Counted from the first letter of the stretch, positions 13,380 to 26,011 are shown. The stretch is DNA of 64,000 nt from Climacium dendroides (GCA_950106755.1 OX467083.1:29569029-29633028); one strand, 5' to 3'. Translations and numbers: made by a program. Notes: generated by a model not told the origin, from the sequence alone.

Positions 13380-13645
13380 ATTATAGAGATTTTTTGAAGA
13401 TCCTAGAAGATTGTAGAAGATTATGAACATTCTAGTAGGTTCTAAAAGGTTTTAGAAGGTTCAAGAATTTATATGGACAATTCAAAAAGAATGAAATTGG
13501 CATTATTAGAGATTCCAAAAGATAATAATAGTTTTTAGGAGGTTCAAGAAAAATCTTAGAAGATACTAGAACATTTTGCAATACTCTAAAAACTTTGGAA
13601 TGGTTCAATAGAAGGTTCTAGAAGTATCTAAAAGGTTCTTATTTG
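13380..13645. repeat. Degenerate short repeat rich in TTCTAGAAGGTTC
   Basis: About 265 bp are built from diverged ~10-bp units of the type GTTCTAGAAG / AGATTATAGA. They include GAAGGTTCTAGAAG at 13611-13624, which matches the heat-shock element pattern of alternating GAA and TTC blocks. No gene lies next to it, so a regulatory role is not supported. Confidence 0.45.
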
Positions 13646-13889
13646 TATCCATATTAGTTGGCTCCATTGAAAATCTATTTTGATTTGTATTCATTGTACA
13701 CCTTCAATTACTTGCTATAGTTTTAATATTTCAAAGTAAGAGAAATATTAGAGATCATTATAATTGCATTTTCAATATTTTTCCTATATAATATCATTCA
13801 AAAAAAATACATGCGTACAATATCTTACATATTCATGTATGAGAAGAATTGAATTATTTCAAAGTTTCAAAATTCCTAATAAATCTTTT

Positions 13890-14400
13890 TTAGACCAAAA
13901 AATTTGAAAGTTTGAACCTAAATTTTCATATAGTTTTTTATTTTAAATGTTCTTAAGCTTAACTAAGAATATGTAGCTCTAATAATCTACTGTTTACTCC
14001 ATTTGAATTTTTTCCAAAATTGTTAGAATTGTAATTTTTGTAACACTTTGAAGATAGCATCTTCAAGCATCTTGAAAAATCAAAATGCACTACTTTTGAA
14101 CCTTTTCTATTGAATTTCTTGTGGTGTGAGCTCAAGTACTATATCAATGACACCATGATGTTTATCACTATTATTTCCATTTTCCTTAAAAATTTCATAT
14201 TATTTTAAATATTTATATAATTACTATGATTTTTACAAAAATACTTTAGAAAACTATATAAAGTTCTATTTTTTTATTTTGAAAAAATGAGATTCAATTT
14301 TAGACATATTTCTAATACATGTTTAAAATATAATTTTTTTTGAAACAAGTGTTTTATTGTAGAAACTTGATGAAGTTTTATTTTACTTTGTTTTTTCCAT
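13890..14400 (+). repeat. Dispersed 0.45-kb repeat D, copy 1
   Basis: This is homologous to 19830-20240 (same strand) and 39807-40280 (opposite strand). Shared ordered blocks are TTAAGCTTAACTAAGAA, GTAGCTCTAATAATCTA, GCATCTT..AGC, CACTACTTTTGAAC and CACTATTATTTCCAT. It has no coding frame. Confidence 0.7.
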
Positions 14401-16672
14401 GTGGTGGTTTGCATGGGTGACAACTAATAGATCAAGCAAAATACAAATTATGTCCAATTGAATACATGAAATTCTATTTGATAGGCTCATATCGAAGAAG
14501 GCATTAAATTAGAAGGCATTGCTATCTTTTAAGCAATAAAATTGAACAATTGTAATGTGTCTTTGATGTAAGTTTTGATATTTCCTCATTTTAGTTGTAA
14601 ATAACTTATTTATAATATTCAAAAAAGTAATGAAATGGTCACTAACCCCAAGAGGATAAACTTACAACTTGGTTCACAAATGAAAATTTGGATATTATCC
14701 TGTGATCTCTATTATATGCAAGTTTTTGTAGGAGGGGAATTCTGATGGAAAAACATGTAAGCTTTGGAAAAATGTATGGTAGTTTTCATTCCAATCAATG
14801 TGTAAGAAAAAAAACATGTCATTTTTAGCTAAAAAAAGAGTTTATAAGGCAATACAAAAAATGACAATCATTCACTGAATATTGTTTTTTTATGGAAAGA
14901 TTTTATTCATTTTTTGGGACTACACATGAAAAAGTTCAACAAAGTCTTGTTTTCAAGAGCAATTACAGTATTTATATTTAATAATAAATGATTTCATTTC
15001 TTTTTTAATTCAATTTTTAATTTTTTTTTCAAAATTCTAAGGTTCCACATGGTTCAATTTCCTTGCTATAAAATCTCATCATTAGGATTATATTTCATTT
15101 ATTCTTTCACTTTATGGAATTATATTTTTATAAATAACGCAACAACAATATGTGTTTTTTTGGGGGGGGGAAATAAGGTATTGTCTACAATTCATTTTAA
15201 ATTTCCGTGAGTAGGTAAGTTTTGTTTTTTGATATAACCTAGGTTGTATATTTTTCCTTTTTTGAAACAAGGCATTGTTTGAATTCATTATGTATTTATG
15301 TAATAACTTGGATTTTAGTTATCATTTTTTCATGACAAGATACATTTAGAAATATTCCCTTCTTTTGGAACAAGGTAGGCTACATTCTTCTCTATTTTCC
15401 ATCACCAATAGATTCTAAATTTTTCCATATTCTTTTTAACCTAGCGTCTGTGAGTGAGCTTTGATGGAAGAACCTACTTAGAAAACAAAGCCTTCTCTAC
15501 TATTGGGGCTTTTACAGTGTAGCAAACTACAAATCTTTTGGCAAAACAAAAATCAAGGCAACGCTAGGCACTGATGCTCTACACTTATGTAGACTTTTTG
15601 CTTGGCTACCTATATTTGTCTTATCCAGTTTGTATAATTCTCTTCTTGGTTTTACTTTCTACATCGGTGCAAAGTTGGACAATAACCAAAAATTTCTAAT
15701 TTTCCAAGATGGTTAGTAACATCAACCATGTCAGTTTGGTACATGCTCTTAGTATTGTCAAACTTTCTTCATGAAACTATATGTTTTAGATGTGGCAATG
15801 TATTTGTGGTCTTCAAGAATTATAGCCAATACTTCATGAATTCAATCATGTAAAATAGAGCCATGTTCAGCCCTTGCATAGGCAATAGGGAAAGGAAAAA
15901 AAATTTAAGTTAAAAAATGCGACTTGTAAGCTTTGTTCAATGCTAAAATACGGCCAAGTACGACATTTTCACAAAGTACACCGCATACCAAGAATTTTCT
16001 AATAACCTAGAGTCACTCAAAAAAATGGTTGAAAATTTGTATTGCCATGTTCTATTGCAAAAATATCATCTCCAAAAACCTGTAGCAAAGAAGTCAAATT
16101 ATGATGTGTACACAAGACATTGGCAACATCAACCAAATACAGACCTCTTCAATTGTATCCAATATCCTAAAGGGATTAAGTTATCAGTTATGGGTGGTTT
16201 CACCTTAGTGTTGATAATCATATGTGCCGATACCTTAGGTGTACTGCACACATGGCCGGAGAGTGGCCAGGGAGGAAAGGTAGGAAGCTCATAAGTCGAC
16301 CACTCAAGCGCACTGGAACTGAATTTTGGGCAGGTGAAGCTTCTCAAAATATTTTTTTCAGGCAATTTTCCTTGAAAGACAAGAGGAATTGGCATCTAAT
16401 CCAAGTTGTTTCATATTTTTTGGATTATTTTTTATTTAGTTATGAATTTTCAAACGAGAAATGTCCTAGGTCCCTATTTATGATCCTAAATCTTTCATAA
16501 AGTGTTGCACTGCAACATCTAAAGAAAAATGGGAAAAGCAAAGAGACTGACTGGCTCTTGCAATAATGAATAACATTTTTCTCGATTTTTTCAATGACTA
16601 CGGAGGTCAATTTAAGAACCACCTCCAATCCATTCATGTGCCATTTATAGGGGCAGTTTGAAAAGCCTCCTA
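14401..16672. other. AT-rich intergenic sequence
   Basis: No gene or matched repeat. It contains a T7G9 run near 15155-15170. The plus frame at 16025-16294 and the minus frame at 16129-16395 overlap each other and lack family features. Confidence 0.45.
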
Positions 16673-16682
16673 CCTTAGACCA

Positions 16683-16919
16683 GGCCAGGGTGAACTGATC
16701 CCCTCATTGCCTCGTTTTACCCCTGGGTAAAACACTGTGGAATTTTTTATTTGCAATCAGATGATTTTTTTTGCAAATTCTGAATTCAGATTTGCAATCA
16801 GCGGCCCCAAATTAGCTAGGGGCAGTGTAGAAATACAGAAAAATCATGGCAAAAAAATAGGGGGCTTTTTTCACAATTTACCCTGGCTGGGGCAATGAGG
16901 GGGTCAGTTCTCTCTGGCC
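16683..16919. mobile_element. Mutator-like MITE with 10-bp target duplication
   Basis: This 237-bp element has imperfect terminal inverted repeats of about 29 bp, from GGCCAGGGTGAACTGATC at the left to the complement of GGCCAGAGAGAACTGACC at the right, both continuing into CCCTCATTGCC. It is flanked by the perfect direct repeat CCTTAGACCA (16673-16682 and 16920-16929). A 9-11 bp TSD points to the Mutator superfamily. The interior has no coding capacity. Confidence 0.85.
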
Positions 16920-16929
16920 CCTTAGACCA

Positions 16930-19829
16930 TACACATTCAAAACCAAACCGATGATTGTAGTCAACAGGAAATTGATAAACATAACATATGCCAAAGCTTT
17001 GCAAATAATAACCCACCATTTAGAATTTGCCATCTGCCCCCCTAAAGAAAAGAAAAAAAGAAAAAGTCTGTCAGAATGTAAATCATTCTCCCCTCACGGA
17101 GTCACGGGGTTCCCGGGAATAAAAATTTGAGAATGTCAACCCCGAGTTCCCGCACAAAAAGGGATTTCAAACAAAATCAGATCCCCCTCCCCCCCCCCAA
17201 AAAAAATCAGAATCGCCATTAGGGGCCCCCGTCGTAGTAGCACAACTTAGATTTTTGGCCTACCGGGAGGCCACCCCTTGGCCAGTAAAACGACGACAGG
17301 CAGCCAAACTCCGATATGCCATTCCAAGCGGGTTTGCGTAACCCACCTGCTAACCACGGGTTGGGTTGGGGTTTATTAACTCAATAAACCAATACCCCCA
17401 AAATAACAACAATTGCCCCAATAAAACACATGGTCCGCATTTCCCGAATATTGTCTATAGTTAGCATTCAATGATGTCCATGGTTGTTCATACTTTTTTT
17501 TTTCCTTGGGGGACACAAATAAAGGAATACCTCACACAAATAAAGCGGATTAATTCATTGTTCTTACCTTACCCAATACGCACTTCCCGAGGGACGAGGG
17601 CAAGTCAACTACGATCCACATACGGTCAAGGGTCAAGATATGGACCCCCCAAAACAGACATAACATTATTTCCTCCCTCTTTTCTTTTCTTTTCTCCCCC
17701 TTTTTATTTTTATTTTTTTCAGAAATAGGGGGTGTTTGTTATTTTTTTTAATGTTTTTTTTTACTGTTTCTTTTTGCTTTTGTTTTTGTGTACAATTAGA
17801 ACATAATAAGACAAGGTTTCCTTCAGAAACAGTGGCTGGGTTTTGATTTGCTGGGTAGTGGGGAACCTCATGTTTATCCCAAACAAAACTTCCTCCAATT
17901 CAGGAGGGAAATTAGAGTGAGTGAGTGAAATTTCACACTAAACGCCGGAGGGAAGGAAGGGAGGGAGGGTCAAACTTATAATTGATTTTCCAAATTGTGG
18001 GTATTAATTTTCACATCTTTGAATAATAAACTTTGCCTATAAATGATTTTTTTCTGATTTTTTTCCCCCTGTATTTGCAAAATAAGAAAAATATCTTGCA
18101 AGGAGACAAATCTTGGAGATTTGGGGGAGTGGTGTTAAATAGTTGAATTGATAAGAATTTTAGAAGATTTGATTTTTTTTTCCAGGAAAATTCGTAAAAC
18201 TTTTTACTGAGTTTTGACTGGAAATTTTCACTGTAACTTTAAGAATTGGTGTAAGAATTGAAGTAATGAAAGCTCATTGGCATGGAGGGAGTAAAAACTA
18301 AAAACCCACTTGTTTTTTTTTTGTGAATTGGGCATGTTTTGATGACTTAATGTTTTTTAAATTTTGAAAGGAAATTTTTTTATGAAACAATAGCTCTTAA
18401 TGATCATCAAGTAAAGTTTTGTTTCATGTAGTTCTAATATGTACTATACAAACTATTTCAATTAGTACACCCCAGTATCAACATTAATTTGTATTGATTT
18501 CAAAACTAGGATACTAATATAAAAGAGCTCAATATTTTAGATATGATGAATATAATGTGATTCATATTATTTTTTATTTAAAAATATTTGCAATTTTTTA
18601 TTTTTCTATTTAAACTCTCATACTAATTGAATGAGTTTACTTACTAGTTGGAGGGGGGGGGGGGGGGGACTTTTTTATTTCTAATGATTTTTCTCCGTAA
18701 TTTTAGTGATGACCTTTTAGTGAATAATACTAGTGAAAACCTTTAGTTTGTAGTTGGTTTATGCATTGACATAAATAGGGTTCATTTGTAGTGAAGCATG
18801 TGATTAAAAACAACACTCCACTACATTTTGATGCTATATAACTAAACCTAGGTAATTGAAGCCACAATTCCTTTGGCATCATTTGTTCTTATTATATCAT
18901 CTATTTTAGATTTATATTTGTTGGCATGGTTGTTTTGGCTCCATTCACCTATATTTACATCCACAAAGTATTTGGACTCTATTACTTTTAATAGAACTTG
19001 TTACACAATAGTTGTCTCAAGTCCAACACCTTTTTGTAAACTCAATGCAGTATATCTCTAGTCCAATTTTCAATATTTCAACATTTCAAAATATTAAGTC
19101 AATTGTCAATGGTAGCATGGAGAGAAACAAAGCCCCAATGAATGTAAGGATCATTAATTCAAAATATTATTTATTAAACTTCAATTGGCTTAAGAGTTGA
19201 ATTTTAATTTTAATTTGAAATTTTTAAAATTTTTTCCACAAAAAATTTAAAAAAAACAACTAAACTTAATTAAAATTGACTTCAAAAATGTATTAAATTT
19301 CTTTACATTTTTGTTCAAAAAAATTCTTCATACAAAACAAAGCAATTCAATACCACTTTGCCAATAATTGGTGGAAGAATGGATGACTAGACTAGTAAGT
19401 GGAAGAATATCAAACTATTAGTATTAGTCTAATGGATGGAAGAGAGTCATGTATCTACTTTTCCAACTAATTTTTTTAGCTTCTGAAGAAGTTGTTAGTG
19501 AATTCATTGGGTTTTGAGAAGATGATAATTTTCTAATTTTGAAGAAAATCTTTTTGAAATAATCAAATTATTATAATAAGCATAGACTATTCCACTTATT
19601 CATATATTATAATCCATATATTCAACATCCAACAAAATCCTATTAGAATGTATCTAAATATGTTTATTATACTTTTGTTCAAGTATAATTTCACCGAATA
19701 TTTTTTAATTGTAAATATTTAATTTGCCTAAAAATATTATTAATCAATTATAATTTAATCCTAAAACCAATGTGATTGAAGAATGTAGAATAGAGATATT
19801 CTAATTAGGGGTGATCTACACCAAGATTT
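16930..19829. other. Low-complexity intergenic region
   Basis: Mixed AT-rich DNA with short C/G-rich patches (17080-17350) and a G16 run at 18653-18668. No coding frame was supported on either strand. Confidence 0.5.
18653..18668 (+). repeat. G16 homopolymer
   Basis: Sixteen consecutive G bases on the plus strand are followed by AC. Such a run is unstable and error-prone, so its exact length is uncertain in any assembly. Confidence 0.9.
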
Positions 19830-20240
19830 CACTTAAATTTTGAAAATCATGATTGGCTAATAAATTAGTTGTAGCCCAATTTGGGATTACATTTAAAACA
19901 AAGATACATGCCATTTTAATTGTACTTTCTATGTAACACTTCAAAAATAGCATCTTGAAAGCTCAAAATACACCACTTTTGAATTTTATCAATCAAATTT
20001 CTCTTAATATGAGCTCAAGAAATAAATCAATTATATCTTAATATTTTCCACTATTATTTCTATTTTTTTTGAAAAATTCTTACTTTTTGTAAAAAAAAAT
20101 TCTTTAAACAAACATATAAAATTCAATTTGATGTTTTGTTTATGAAAAACAAGATTAAATTTTTAACATACATTACTACATGTGAAAATATCAAAATTTT
20201 GTGTTTCAAAAAAAAAATTGAAATGTGTGTTTAAATATAG
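19830..20240 (+). repeat. Dispersed repeat D, copy 2
   Basis: Same family as 13890-14400 and 39807-40280. Matching blocks include GATAGCATCTTG-type, AGCTCAAAATACACCACTT and TCCACTATTATTTCTATT. This copy is shorter at its left end. Confidence 0.65.
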
Positions 20241-22240
20241 GAACCTAATGAATTTTGACTAGCTAGTGTCCCTTAACCCCTAAGAGGACAAAATTTGTTC
20301 TTTTAAAATTTTCAATGGCAAATTTTTGTTAGGATGAAACAAATCTCAATATTTTGTTAAGTATCAAAAAATTTACTTAGGAAATGTAGTCTTGTATAAA
20401 GCAAGACTAGGCATAAATTTTGGACAACATCCGAGTGAAAAGAGTGTTGCAATTTTTTTTGAAGATGTTCCCAATGATATGTTGATAATATTGAAGCCAT
20501 TGAATTTCAAAAATTGATGCATATATATAATTTTTTTGTAGGATCTAATTTGATCAATTTTGACTTTTTTTTTTACTTACTCTTCAGTTTAAAAATATGT
20601 ATGAATTTGAGAGGATTTTTTTCATTTTTTAAATTCCTAAAATACTAAATTTGTCTTAGATTCCAATACATTTGAGGGAAGGGGGATAAAATAGCATTAT
20701 TCACCTTCTTATAATCTTTCTTCCCCAATGTTGCGTTTCTTACCTATAAGTTGATCGTCCAGAATTGTTATGATTTCAAAATCAAAAGGTCAATATTTTC
20801 TACAATTAATTCCGTGCATACTAAACAAAGTAATCTTTACATTTGCACAATTAAAATTAAAAATCTCAAACACATACATGTGCAAAAAAATATCAAAGTG
20901 GAACAACTCATTGAAAACCTCTATTGTGAAGAAGTTGTTAACCCTCGAGGGGTTAAGGGTTAATTGACCTTAGGATTCACATTGTTGGATCTAAAAAATA
21001 ATAAGTATGGCCTCACATTATGATATCTTTTAGTTTACAACAAGACCTTAGACACTATATTTGTTTGTTATATTGGGATGTGTGACACTAATTTATCAAA
21101 GTTCCATTTTTTGGAATAAATAAATAAATTTGTGTATGTTGAAAATATGATTGTTTTACTCCAATTCCAATACAAAAGAAAGAGGAAAAAAATTAGTCAA
21201 CATTATCAATAATTGTATAGGTGACACTAACTTTGCACCTTCATTGATAGGACAAATCATTGTATTAAAAACATGGAAAGAGCAAACCAAATAAATGACC
21301 TAGGAAAAGAACTACTATTGGTGTAAATTAGGATGACCCATTGTCATTCCTTTGGTCACCACACATATTTTGACAGGCCAAATTTACAATTTGGGAGGGG
21401 CAATAGAACAACAAATCAGAGTATTTTTTACATGTATTTTGGTTAAATCATTTTTTTAGTTAAAAAAAACTTTAATTTTAGGTGGTCAAAGCAAAAATAT
21501 ATAATTTTTTTTATTATTGTCTCTAAGGGGGAGGGGGAACTATCATCTTGTCCATTTGGATTCTAGTGTAGTTCTTTTTAACTTCCTACATGATTGCAAC
21601 AATAATCTAAAAAATTATTTTTCCATATTCTGGAATAACAATTGATCCTTTTGCAATGTGGCTAGAAACTGCATGGTGTGCACTGAAGTTATAAAAATCA
21701 TGACTTTTCAACCCAATTCCAACTCTTTCAACTCCCATTTTACACTATAACTGTCAACCATTTCTAGCTAGGTTCCCTACAATAGGATACACTTGTTGGA
21801 CTTCCATTTGACTCCAAAATAGGGTTGTAATTGGGTTGAGGTCGGCTTTATGAAACTTTTTACATTAATTGGTCATGAGGATCTTCTTGTGGGTCATTTT
21901 CCTTGTCAACTATACCCACATTTCCTTTAGGTAAAAGTAAGATTCCATTCCCATTCCATTTTACTTTTATTAGGCCCAACTTCCCATGGTCTCATCCAAC
22001 AAAATGGGGTCCCATTGTATTGGTCTAATTATGGTGGAACCAATAGGAACTCCAATGGTAAGCTTATGCCATGTGGACGCAAGCCAGTACTGTAGTGCTG
22101 CCCTGAGCTTGGCCTTCTCAGAGTTGACTCACCATGTCTTTGACCAGGGTTAACCTGAAGTAACCAGAGTTAAGTTAGTTGTGTGAATTTGAAGTTTTGT
22201 CATATTTAAGGGTTCCACCACTCAGGAATAAACAATCTGC
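20241..22240. other. AT-rich intergenic sequence
   Basis: No gene. CCTTAACCCCTAAGAGG at about 20272 and the inverse of a similar sequence at about 20940-20960 (CCTCGAGGGGTTAAGG) could be the ends of a ~690-bp element, but the pairing is short and unproven. Confidence 0.35.
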
Positions 22241-22242
22241 TA

Positions 22243-22749
22243 CACAAAATAGTGAAGTTAGGTTGCCCCTCACTAATATTACTATATAAATATATGTACT
22301 ATTAATGTAGAAGGATGTAATAGTGCAAAAACTAGGTGTGTTTACATGGGTTGGTATACTGATTCAAGCATGGCCTAGATTTAGAGAGTTGCATGCACCT
22401 CCATGTGGATGAGCAGTGAGTCATGAGTGATTTTTTTGAGTAAAACAACTTAATTATTAACCCCTGAGCATCTAGCCCATGAACACGAGAAAGCAGGGTC
22501 CAACGACCTACTTGCAATCGAATTGGCGCCACTACCACAACTTCGCCATCTATGGGATCTGACCATATAGAACGATAGTTGAAAGTGAGGGGATCATGTA
22601 GGGATTGATCGCAAGTGTTTTCACTAAATGAATGAGGAGATTATATCGGTCAAATGTTCGTTGACAATGGGTAGAGGGCAATTTGAAGAGGTAGAATTAT
22701 GTTGCTGGGGTGCTCAGAGGTTAAGGCAACCCAATTTCACTATTTTTTG
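22243..22749. mobile_element. TA-flanked MITE family E, copy interrupted by another MITE
   Basis: The ends are CACAAAATAGTGAAGTTAGG (left) and the complement of a GGCAACCCAATTTCAC..G right end. TA sits directly outside both ends (22241-22242, 22750-22751), as for Tc1/mariner-type insertion. It is related to the two 248-249 bp copies at 34262-34510 and 34513-34760. The extra length here is explained by the nested element at 22461-22720. Confidence 0.8.
22461..22720. mobile_element. MITE nested inside the family E element
   Basis: This 260-bp insert is absent from the homologous copies at 34 kb. Its ends are imperfect inverted repeats, CCCCTGAGCATC and (complement of the right end) CCTCTGAGCACC. 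It is flanked by TTAA on both sides (22457-22460 and 22721-22724), whereas the uninterrupted copies have a single TTAA-like site (GTTAAGG). TTA/TAA duplication fits PIF/Harbinger and TTAA fits piggyBac-like; the sequence does not decide. The 68-codon minus frame spanning it is spurious. Confidence 0.8.
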
Positions 22750-22913
22750 TACAATACAAGTTGAAGCTTAACCTTGTATTACTATGGAAATCATCCTTTT
22801 TGATACCTCATGCATCATTTGCTTAGCCCATGAATGACATTATGGCCATTTTTTGGTTGATGAATGACAAAGAAACCTTGTTTGTAGGACAGAAGTGCAA
22901 CTATAGTAGCTGG

Positions 22914-23002
22914 CCCATTTCCAATCTATAGACTGCTTTGTTTCAACATTCAAAAAACATGCACTCCATATATGCGTAATTGCTTAAGTGGTTGGAAATG
23001 GG
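22914..23002. mobile_element. Short element with CCCATTTCCAA inverted ends
   Basis: This 89-bp segment is bounded by CCCATTTCCAA and TTGGAAATGGG. A longer relative at 26554-27196 has the same ends and the same neighbouring blocks (TCTATAG(A/G)CTGCTTT, AATTGCTT(A/G)AGT), so this looks like an internal-deletion derivative. Confidence 0.55.
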
Positions 23003-23079
23003 TCGTCTATCCTACTCATCCTTAAAATTTTGCATAAAAATGGGAGACGTTTTGTATAGTAGTTTGACTTCCAATGATT

Positions 23080-23260
23080 GCTTCTAGAAGGTATTATGTC
23101 TACTCAAATGCATGGAAGAGACTTTCAATTGATTTAAAGATTCGGGTGGGCTATAGAACCATCAATGAGACGATTTTGTTCACTTTTAGGGGGTCCCCTT
23201 TTCAAGGATGCACAAAGGACCCCTGCCTCATCGATAAACAATGTGATGGATGAGACCCCA
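23080..23260 (+). repeat. Diverged repeat shared with 32680-32830
   Basis: Common ordered blocks are TGGAAGAGAC/TGGAACAGAC, AATTGATTTAAAGATT-type sequence, AGACCCTTGCCTCA-like sequence and a following ATAAACAAT/ATAAACGAT. It is an old repeat without coding content. Confidence 0.45.
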
Positions 23261-23451
23261 CCATGGCACTATAATTGCTAGTAATACACACATGTTTCAT
23301 TTTCATTTGACTTTATAACTTTTTGAGCTTTTGAACCAATGGGTGGAGACAACAAAATAATGAATGTATACCAAAAAAAAATTGGATTTAAATCATCTTC
23401 ATATTGCTACGGACCAAGAATTGTTTGACCATTCATAAGACACTTTGCGGC

Positions 23452-23529
23452 TCACGGTGACCTTCCGTTCCAGGGTGGAGGGAGGTCACGGTGACCTTCC
23501 GTTCCAGGGTGGAGGGAGGTCACGGTGAC
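23452..23529 (+). repeat. 34-bp tandem repeat with internal palindrome
   Basis: There are two full 34-bp units (23452-23485, 23486-23519) and a third partial copy. The units are identical. Each junction contains GGTCACGGTGACC, an inverted repeat around a central G. GC content is much higher than in the flanks. It is followed by a 74-codon frame (23525-23749) that has no family features. Confidence 0.85.
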
Positions 23530-25499
23530 CTTACCGAGGAGAAATGGAGACTTGCAACCGCTGTTGCAAGCAAGGCCAGGATTGTTTCAGAATCTGCATG
23601 ATAGCAAATGTAGTCAAAGTTCTGATAGCATGGACACCCACTCATGTCATTTTGTAGTTTCAGTCAATTTCCGGAGTGTTTCACCTGAAGTTCGGACTTT
23701 CGACGTTGGCAACAAATCATCCCATGTTGGTCATTGTAACATTATTTAACCCTTAACCCTTAAATGACGAGCCGGTCACTGTGGAAATCATCTGTTTGGG
23801 TACCCCATGAATTGTTGGCTTGAAACAATAAAAAAAAAGTACTCATTGGGAGACAAATTATTGTAAAATACGCTTCCTTTCCCCACAAAATTTGGAGGAT
23901 GAATAGTTGTACTTCTATCCTATATGGAGAGATTATGTATCACCCATCAGATGCAAAAACTCCGCCTCTATGTTTAAGGGTTAAAGGACGACATGGTGAC
24001 CTTGGAAATCATCAGTTTTTATGACATTGTGAATCATTGGCTTAAAAATGGCTTTGGATGACAATCCAATGAGCTATAAAACTTTTGAAAGCATTTATTC
24101 ATCCCTGTTCGCCTTGTTGACCTTTCATGTTGGGCTATGAAGATTATCTAATTGAATTTGTAGTCTTACCAATGTTTGTCTTGATGTGGATGAAAAGTTG
24201 TTAAAAAAAATGGATCACAAAATATGCTATTTTAGTGTATTTTGGGAAGTTATTGCTCCTTGCTCTAAATCTGAAATTTCTCCACAAAAATGATATTCTT
24301 GAGTTTGAGCCCAACTAATAAAATGAAGATCATCTACTCTAGTTTCTACTCCAATTTGAATTTTGAAAGAAATCATAATGTTCAATATTTTATTGCAATT
24401 TGAACTTTGAATGCATTTTTAATGTCTATTGAATTTTAATTATAGAATGGCATGAAATTCAAATTTACATTGTGATGTTTGTCATTGTAATATGCATACA
24501 TTGTGAAATTTTCAATTTTTTTGAAATAATTTTCTATTTGATGTGATTTTTCTTCACTTTTTCTTCAAAAATTCTCCAAAAAATCAGTTTTCTACAAAAA
24601 AAATCTAAACTTTTTGAGAAGTAAAGGAGACATATAATTTGATCTCTGAAAAATAAATATAAGATTTTTGTACATATCTAGTTGCAAAATGGCAATGAGC
24701 TTGAAATCAATGGTCATGGGTCCATATTATAAATCCCTCCCAAACATTCATTTTTTGAAGTTGAAACACAGTGGGCCCTAAAAGTGACCACTTCCTTAAA
24801 TATAGTAATATACATTGTTACATTGTGGAAGAAAAACATACCTACATGTCATGATTACTTTTAGAGTATGGGCACCTTCTGAGCATTCTACCTTATTTGT
24901 GTTGCACCTATGGAACGTATACAATCTATGTGCAAATACAAATACAATAAGTTTGCCCAATCAAGAAACCACTTATTATGGAATCAACAATTTTGATTAT
25001 TCCAACATAGGACTATCCAAAGGACTAGAATGGTCCTTTGAGAATAAAGAATGAAGCCTAGATGTCATTTGGATTCATACAAAAAAATACTTTAATTTGC
25101 TCCACACTTCACTTCATATTAAAATATGGTCAAATGTATTATTGGCCTTCATATCAATTCCTTTCCAATTGTGTTGACTTATCAATCCTTTTCTATTGTT
25201 TGAATTGTTTGTTGAATTTTTATTTAATTTTAATTTTTTTTGGTATGTACATATGACATGTAGCAAGAAGTAATAGACTATCTAAGCCTTGGCATTTTTT
25301 CCAAGGGTCACCCAAGGGGCCACCCCACTAGTTGCAAAGGTTGTTTTGTTTTTCCATCAAACTAGATGATTGTACTTAGGCTACAAATACCTATAGGAAT
25401 TAAACCATAAACCTCATAGGCCCAACAAGTCCAATAAGCAAGACAACAATCATTTCTAGGTATCCCTTTAGGAATAGTTTTAAGGGCATTTCAATACAG
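23530..25499. other. AT-rich intergenic sequence
   Basis: No supported gene. Open frames at 24815-25054 and 25062-25256 have low-complexity or random-like translations. Confidence 0.5.
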
Positions 25500-25760
25500 T
25501 TTGATGAATTTTTAACCAATGGATGACTTCATTTTTAATTGTAGAAACTAAGAATGCACCTACTGGTCCAACAATTGGAATATTTGGTCATGGTGGCCTT
25601 GTCCTTCCAAAGATTAAAAAAATTCCCACATCATGTTGACAATAGTCTTGAAAAATTATAGAGTGGGTGGATAGAATCATATTATCATACCAAGAACACA
25701 TGAACTAGAGTAATAAGCTTCCACCATCAATTTTTGCTCTCCAATTGATATAGTCTCATT
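25500..25760 (+). repeat. Diverged copy of the 11.1-11.4 kb relic
   Basis: It shares ATGGATGACTTCA, a TGGTCATGG..GGCCTTG block and AAGATTAAA in the same order as 11090-11400. Both pieces translate to weakly related text with stops, which suggests a decayed transposon. Confidence 0.45.
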
Positions 25761-26011
25761 TCTCCGATAAAATTATATATCATATCATACCATTGTTAAT
25801 TAATGTTGGGAGCAAGGGCCTTTAGCTTCCACAGAAAGTAGAGGCCATAGCACAACAACTTTTCAGCCATCCAACGACGCTCTTGCAACTTTCCACTCAG
25901 TCAATGCCACACTAGTGTTGCAACTTCCTCACCAACCAATGATTCTTTCTACAGACTATAACTAAATTCACACTCCCAAATATATAGGGAAGCACTATCC
26001 TTCCTCCAAGG

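Noticed and set aside
23745..23765. TTAACCCTTAACCC as a telomere-like repeat
   Set aside because: The unit does not match the plant TTTAGGG repeat and only two units are present.
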